From positions 1-9,302 of the forward strand of contig PLMF01000302.1 in the NCBI GenBank assembly GCA_003142355.1: DNA of 9,302 nt, in the 5' to 3' direction. Positions 6,647 through 9,302 of this stretch are shown piece after piece. The notes beneath the pieces are model-generated. The model was not told the DNA's origin and ran no database searches. It saw only the letters and a list, made by a program, of their open reading frames with translations. The position numbers were made by a program, and so were the translations under genes. This DNA comes from Bryobacterales bacterium. GTDB taxonomy: Bacteria; Acidobacteriota; Terriglobia; Bryobacterales; Bryobacteraceae. Numbering within the stretch: position 1 is the first letter of the stretch; every line of letters begins with the position of its first letter.

Positions 6647-6728
6647 AGGAGCGATACAGAGATAAAGTACCAATTGTATTGATATTCATCAGCCTCGATT
6701 GTGAGCCGGCTTCCATCAGCCCGATTTC

Positions 6729-6747
6729 GTCCCTGACAACGAGGGAC
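6729..6747 (+). other. Small hairpin upstream of the kinase gene
   Basis: GTCCCT (6729-6734) and AGGGAC (6742-6747) form a 6-base-pair stem with a 7-base loop, ending 28 bases before the kinase ATG and 14 bases before its ribosome binding site. There is no T-run. It may affect translation or be chance. Confidence 0.3.
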
Positions 6748-6761
6748 ACCGGCCGGGACTG

Positions 6762-6769
6762 AAAGGTGA
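6762..6769 (+). promoter_or_regulatory. Ribosome binding site of the hybrid kinase
   Basis: AAAGGTGA lies 6 bases before the ATG at 6776, the best ribosome binding site in the window. It fixes the kinase start. Confidence 0.75.
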
Positions 6770-6775
6770 CCGTAT

Positions 6776-9172
6776 ATGAGCACACTAAGCCAGGCTGAAG
6801 ACTCACCCCAAAACGACATCGAGCAACTCCAGGCGCGCCTTGCCGACCTCGAAGGCGGAATGGCGCAGCTTAAGGCGAAGCCAGCGCCGTCCCTAGATGC
6901 CGAGAGCATGCTCGAAAACGCAACCGACGGCTTTCTCGTTTACAATTCCGAGTTTCAATTCACCTATTTGAACGGTGACGGCGAGCGGCTCGTTGGAAAA
7001 CCGAAAACGGAACTGCTGGGCAAGACCCAATGGGATGTGTTTCCCGAAACGATCGGAACCGAAGTCGAGCGCCAGTACCGGCACGCGATGAAGGAACGGG
7101 TTGCCGCCGTTTTCGATTACCTTTATCCGCCCTTGGAGACGTGGCTCGAGATCCGTGTCTCGCCCTCGACCACGGGAGGCCTGTTGGTCTGGCTTCGCGA
7201 CATCACCGCGCGCCGGCAGACCGAGATGCAACGCGAGAGGCTCCTTCGGGAAATCCAGGCTGAGCGGCAAATCTCGAGCGAGATCATCGAGAAGTCTCCC
7301 ATCGCAATTGCCGTTGTGCGGGCGCCGGATTTCATCTACGAACTGGTGAATCCCGCGTTCCAAGCGCTGACGCCCGGCAAGCAGATCCTCGGATGCCGTT
7401 TCTCGGACGTCTGGGGCGAAGGGTCCGACCCCCTGGCGGCAAGTCTCGAGAACGTCATCGCCACCGGACGGGCTTTCGACGCGATCGATAGTCCCCGCAC
7501 GATCCAACGCGATCCTGGCGCACCACCGGAGACCATCTTCGTTACGTCGTCCTGGATTCCGCTGATCGGCCCTTCCGGCACTCCCGATCGCATTCTGGCC
7601 CTGGTGATCGAAACGACCGAACGCAAGAGGCAGGAAGATCGGCTCAGGAGCAGTGAGGCACGTCTGGCCCGGGCGCAAAGAATGGCTAACCTGGGTAGCT
7701 GGGAACAAGATCTGGAAAGCGGAGAGCTCCAGTTATCGGAAGACGCTTGCCGAATTTTCGGTATGCGGCCTGAAGAGTCCCGAACCACGATGGAGACCTT
7801 GTTTTCCCTCGTCCATCCAGAGGACCAGGCGTCGGTTCGGGCGACGGTTCAAAACGCGCCCGCTCGGGGAGGATGCTCGCAGATCGAGCATCGAATCATC
7901 CTCCCGGACGGCACGGAGCGCTTCCTGCGGCAATACATCGAGCCGCTCGGCAAGGAGGCCGGTGGGGGCCGCCTCCTGGGCACCGTCCAGGATGTTACCG
8001 AATACAAGCACCTCGAAGAAAAGTTCCGGCGTGCACAGAGGCTGGAGGGAGTCGCGCGGTTGGCTGGCGGCGTCGCGCACGACTTCAACAACCTGCTAGT
8101 GGTGATCAATGGTTACGCCCAGATGATCCTGTCCAAACTGAAAGCCAAAGATCCTTTGCGGGATCAGGCACAGGAAATCATCAATGCGGGGAATCGTGCG
8201 GCGGCTCTAACGCGCCAGCTTTTGGCTTTTGGCCGAAAGCAGGTCATACGTCCTCGCGCGATCAATCTGAACACGCTGCTGACCGACTTCGAAAAGATGC
8301 TCCGGCGGCTGATTCGCGAGGACATTGAAGTTAAGCGGAACCTCGCTCCCGAACTCTGGAGTGTGAAAGCCGACCCCGACCAGGTCGAGCAGGTCGTCAT
8401 GAACCTGGTCGTGAATGCCCGAGACGCCATGCCGAAAGGAGGTGTGCTGACGATTGGCACGTCGAACGTCGAACTCGGGGAACAGGAGGTCAAAGGATTC
8501 CTGGACCTGAAGCCGGGCCGGTACGTATTGCTGACGGTCACCGACACCGGGACCGGCATGACGGCAGAGACCAAACGGCGCCTGTTTGAGCCCTTTTTCA
8601 CGACGAAACCCCCGGCGGAGGGTACCGGGCTCGGCCTGAGCATGGTTTACGGTATTGTCAAGCAACACGGCGGTGAGGTTTCCTTCTATAGCGAACTCGG
8701 ACTCGGCTCAACGTTCAAGATCTTTTGGCCCGCCAGCGATCAACCCAGCGAATCGGCGGCCAGCGCGGAGAGGCCCCGGATTCCCTGCCAGGGAAACGAG
8801 ACGATCCTGCTGGTGGAGGATGATGAGAGGGTGCGGCAACTGGTTGGGCAGATGTTGCTGCTGCAAGGGTACAAAGTCCTGGAAACAAGACAGAGTTCAG
8901 ACGCTGTCGGCGTGGCCAGCAAGCATGACGGTCCCATCGATCTGCTGCTCACGGATGTCGTTATGCCACAGATGAGCGGCCAGAAGCTGGCGGAGCAGGT
9001 GGTGGCGCTTCGGCCGGGCATCAAAGTTGTCTTCATGTCCGGCTACCCGGGAAGCATCGCCTCGGAGCACGGCATGTTCAGCCCGAGTGCCTTCTTTCTG
9101 CAGAAGCCGTTTGCAATGGATACGCTTGGGCAAATCCTGCGCCAGGCTTTGGGCCCGGGCAGTCGGACGTAA
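6776..9172 (+). CDS. Soluble hybrid histidine kinase: PAS-PAS-PAS-HisKA-HATPase-receiver
   Basis: A 798-residue protein with no signal peptide or membrane helix, so a cytoplasmic sensor. Order: short coiled coil (12-35); PAS 1 (44-147, with WDVFPE and RDITARRQTE); PAS 2 (about 170-284, ending ETTERKRQE); PAS 3 (about 303-411, LGSWEQD...VHPED...VQDVTEYK); HisKA (about 418-485) with His435 in GGVAHDFNNLL; HATPase (about 530-650) with N543 and N547 in NLVVNARDAM, D590 in DTGTGM and GTGLGLS from 616; receiver (about 677-795) with E681/D682/D683, phospho-acceptor D727 in LTDVVMPQMSG, S755 and K777 in QKPF. All catalytic residues are present. The HDFNN H-box is typical of NtrB/FixL-like soluble kinases rather than the HELRTPL type. 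No output regulator or phosphotransfer gene is adjacent, so it is an orphan whose signal and target are unknown. Confidence 0.95.
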   Translation: MSTLSQAEDSPQNDIEQLQARLADLEGGMAQLKAKPAPSLDAESMLENATDGFLVYNSEFQFTYLNGDGERLVGKPKTELLGKTQWDVFPETIGTEVERQYRHAMKERVAAVFDYLYPPLETWLEIRVSPSTTGGLLVWLRDITARRQTEMQRERLLREIQAERQISSEIIEKSPIAIAVVRAPDFIYELVNPAFQALTPGKQILGCRFSDVWGEGSDPLAASLENVIATGRAFDAIDSPRTIQRDPGAPPETIFVTSSWIPLIGPSGTPDRILALVIETTERKRQEDRLRSSEARLARAQRMANLGSWEQDLESGELQLSEDACRIFGMRPEESRTTMETLFSLVHPEDQASVRATVQNAPARGGCSQIEHRIILPDGTERFLRQYIEPLGKEAGGGRLLGTVQDVTEYKHLEEKFRRAQRLEGVARLAGGVAHDFNNLLVVINGYAQMILSKLKAKDPLRDQAQEIINAGNRAAALTRQLLAFGRKQVIRPRAINLNTLLTDFEKMLRRLIREDIEVKRNLAPELWSVKADPDQVEQVVMNLVVNARDAMPKGGVLTIGTSNVELGEQEVKGFLDLKPGRYVLLTVTDTGTGMTAETKRRLFEPFFTTKPPAEGTGLGLSMVYGIVKQHGGEVSFYSELGLGSTFKIFWPASDQPSESAASAERPRIPCQGNETILLVEDDERVRQLVGQMLLLQGYKVLETRQSSDAVGVASKHDGPIDLLLTDVVMPQMSGQKLAEQVVALRPGIKVVFMSGYPGSIASEHGMFSPSAFFLQKPFAMDTLGQILRQALGPGSRT

Positions 9173-9187
9173 AACGGCTTGTTGCCG
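9171..9187 (-). terminator. Weak hairpin with T-run downstream of the partial minus-strand gene
   Basis: On the minus strand CGGC-aacaa-GCCG is followed directly by TTTT, 23 bases after the stop of the partial gene. The stem is only 4 base pairs, and the T-run overlaps the kinase stop codon, so it is a weak candidate for a rho-independent terminator of the minus-strand gene. Confidence 0.25.
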
Positions 9188-9209
9188 AAAACGGAGGCGC
9201 GGGGATTCG

Positions 9210-9302
9210 TTACTTCCAACCGTCAAGCACGATGCGCCCCAGTTTCTCGACGGCGGCAGAGGCCGGTTTCACGGGGATGGAGCCCATGACCATCACGTTG
9301 AT
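9210..9302 (-). CDS. C-terminal end of an unrecognised protein (partial)
   Basis: The minus strand is open from the window edge to a TAA at 9210-9212, giving 30 codons that begin INVMVMGSIPVKPASAA and end KLGRIVLDGWK. The composition looks like real protein (mixed hydrophobic and Lys/Glu, amphipathic VEKLGRIVLDGW). G/C dominates third positions, as expected for coding DNA here. The gene is convergent with the kinase, with 37 bases between the stops. I do not recognise the family and its 5' part is outside the window. It could be a chance open frame, but the third-position bias and position argue for a gene. Confidence 0.5.
   Translation of the reverse strand: MNVMVMGSIPVKPASAAVEKLGRIVLDGWK

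Noticed and set aside
6595..6695. CRISPR-like or insertion-sequence-end interpretation of the tandem repeat
   Set aside because: There are only two good units with 7-base remainders, no spacers of CRISPR length, no transposase and no matching terminal repeats nearby.
6601..6700. glmS ribozyme, suggested by AGCGCC at 6606-6611 near a GlmS-like gene
   Set aside because: The hexamer is on the plus strand, pointing away from the SIS gene, and the surrounding sequence does not show the ribozyme's paired core.

Overview
The window is high-GC bacterial chromosome (roughly 60-65% G+C by eye, apart from one AT-rich intergenic island). The gene content suggests an Acidobacteriota-like organism, perhaps of the Solibacter/Bryobacter kind. 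The clues are a CcmC followed by a small CcmD-family protein, a secreted DUF5107-TPR protein, a short RodZ-like HTH protein, and a soluble PAS-rich hybrid kinase of the HDFNN type. This placement is an inference from gene family content; no rRNA or tRNA is present to confirm it.

Layout. (1) Bases 2-849, plus strand: the 3' end of a cytochrome c maturation cluster, ccmC (5' truncated by the window) and ccmD. (2) Bases 854-1771, minus strand: pyrD of the class IB type (pyrimidine synthesis), ending 4 bases from ccmD. (3) Bases 1772-1873: a divergent intergenic region. (4) Bases 1874-5391, plus strand: a 106-residue cytoplasmic HTH protein, then a 1046-residue exported protein with a DUF5107 (mutarotase-like) domain and a long TPR tail. 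(5) Bases 5440-6492, minus strand: a two-SIS-domain sugar-phosphate isomerase/deaminase resembling the GlmS isomerase half but without a glutaminase domain. (6) Bases 6493-6775: a 283-base divergent intergenic region with an AT-rich core, a 17-base tandem repeat, an inverted repeat and several small hairpins. (7) Bases 6776-9172, plus strand: a soluble hybrid histidine kinase (three PAS domains, HisKA, HATPase, receiver). (8) Bases 9210-9302, minus strand: the last 30 codons of an unrecognised gene.

The genes do not form one pathway. Heme export (ccmCD) and pyrimidine synthesis (pyrD) are housekeeping. The DUF5107-TPR protein and the SIS protein are both plausibly concerned with sugars, but they are convergent neighbours and no operon joins them. 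The kinase is an orphan with no response regulator beside it. I see no mobile element, CRISPR array or phage gene. The stretches that gene content does not explain are the AT-rich divergent region at 6595-6695 and the DUF5107-TPR protein, whose function is unknown.
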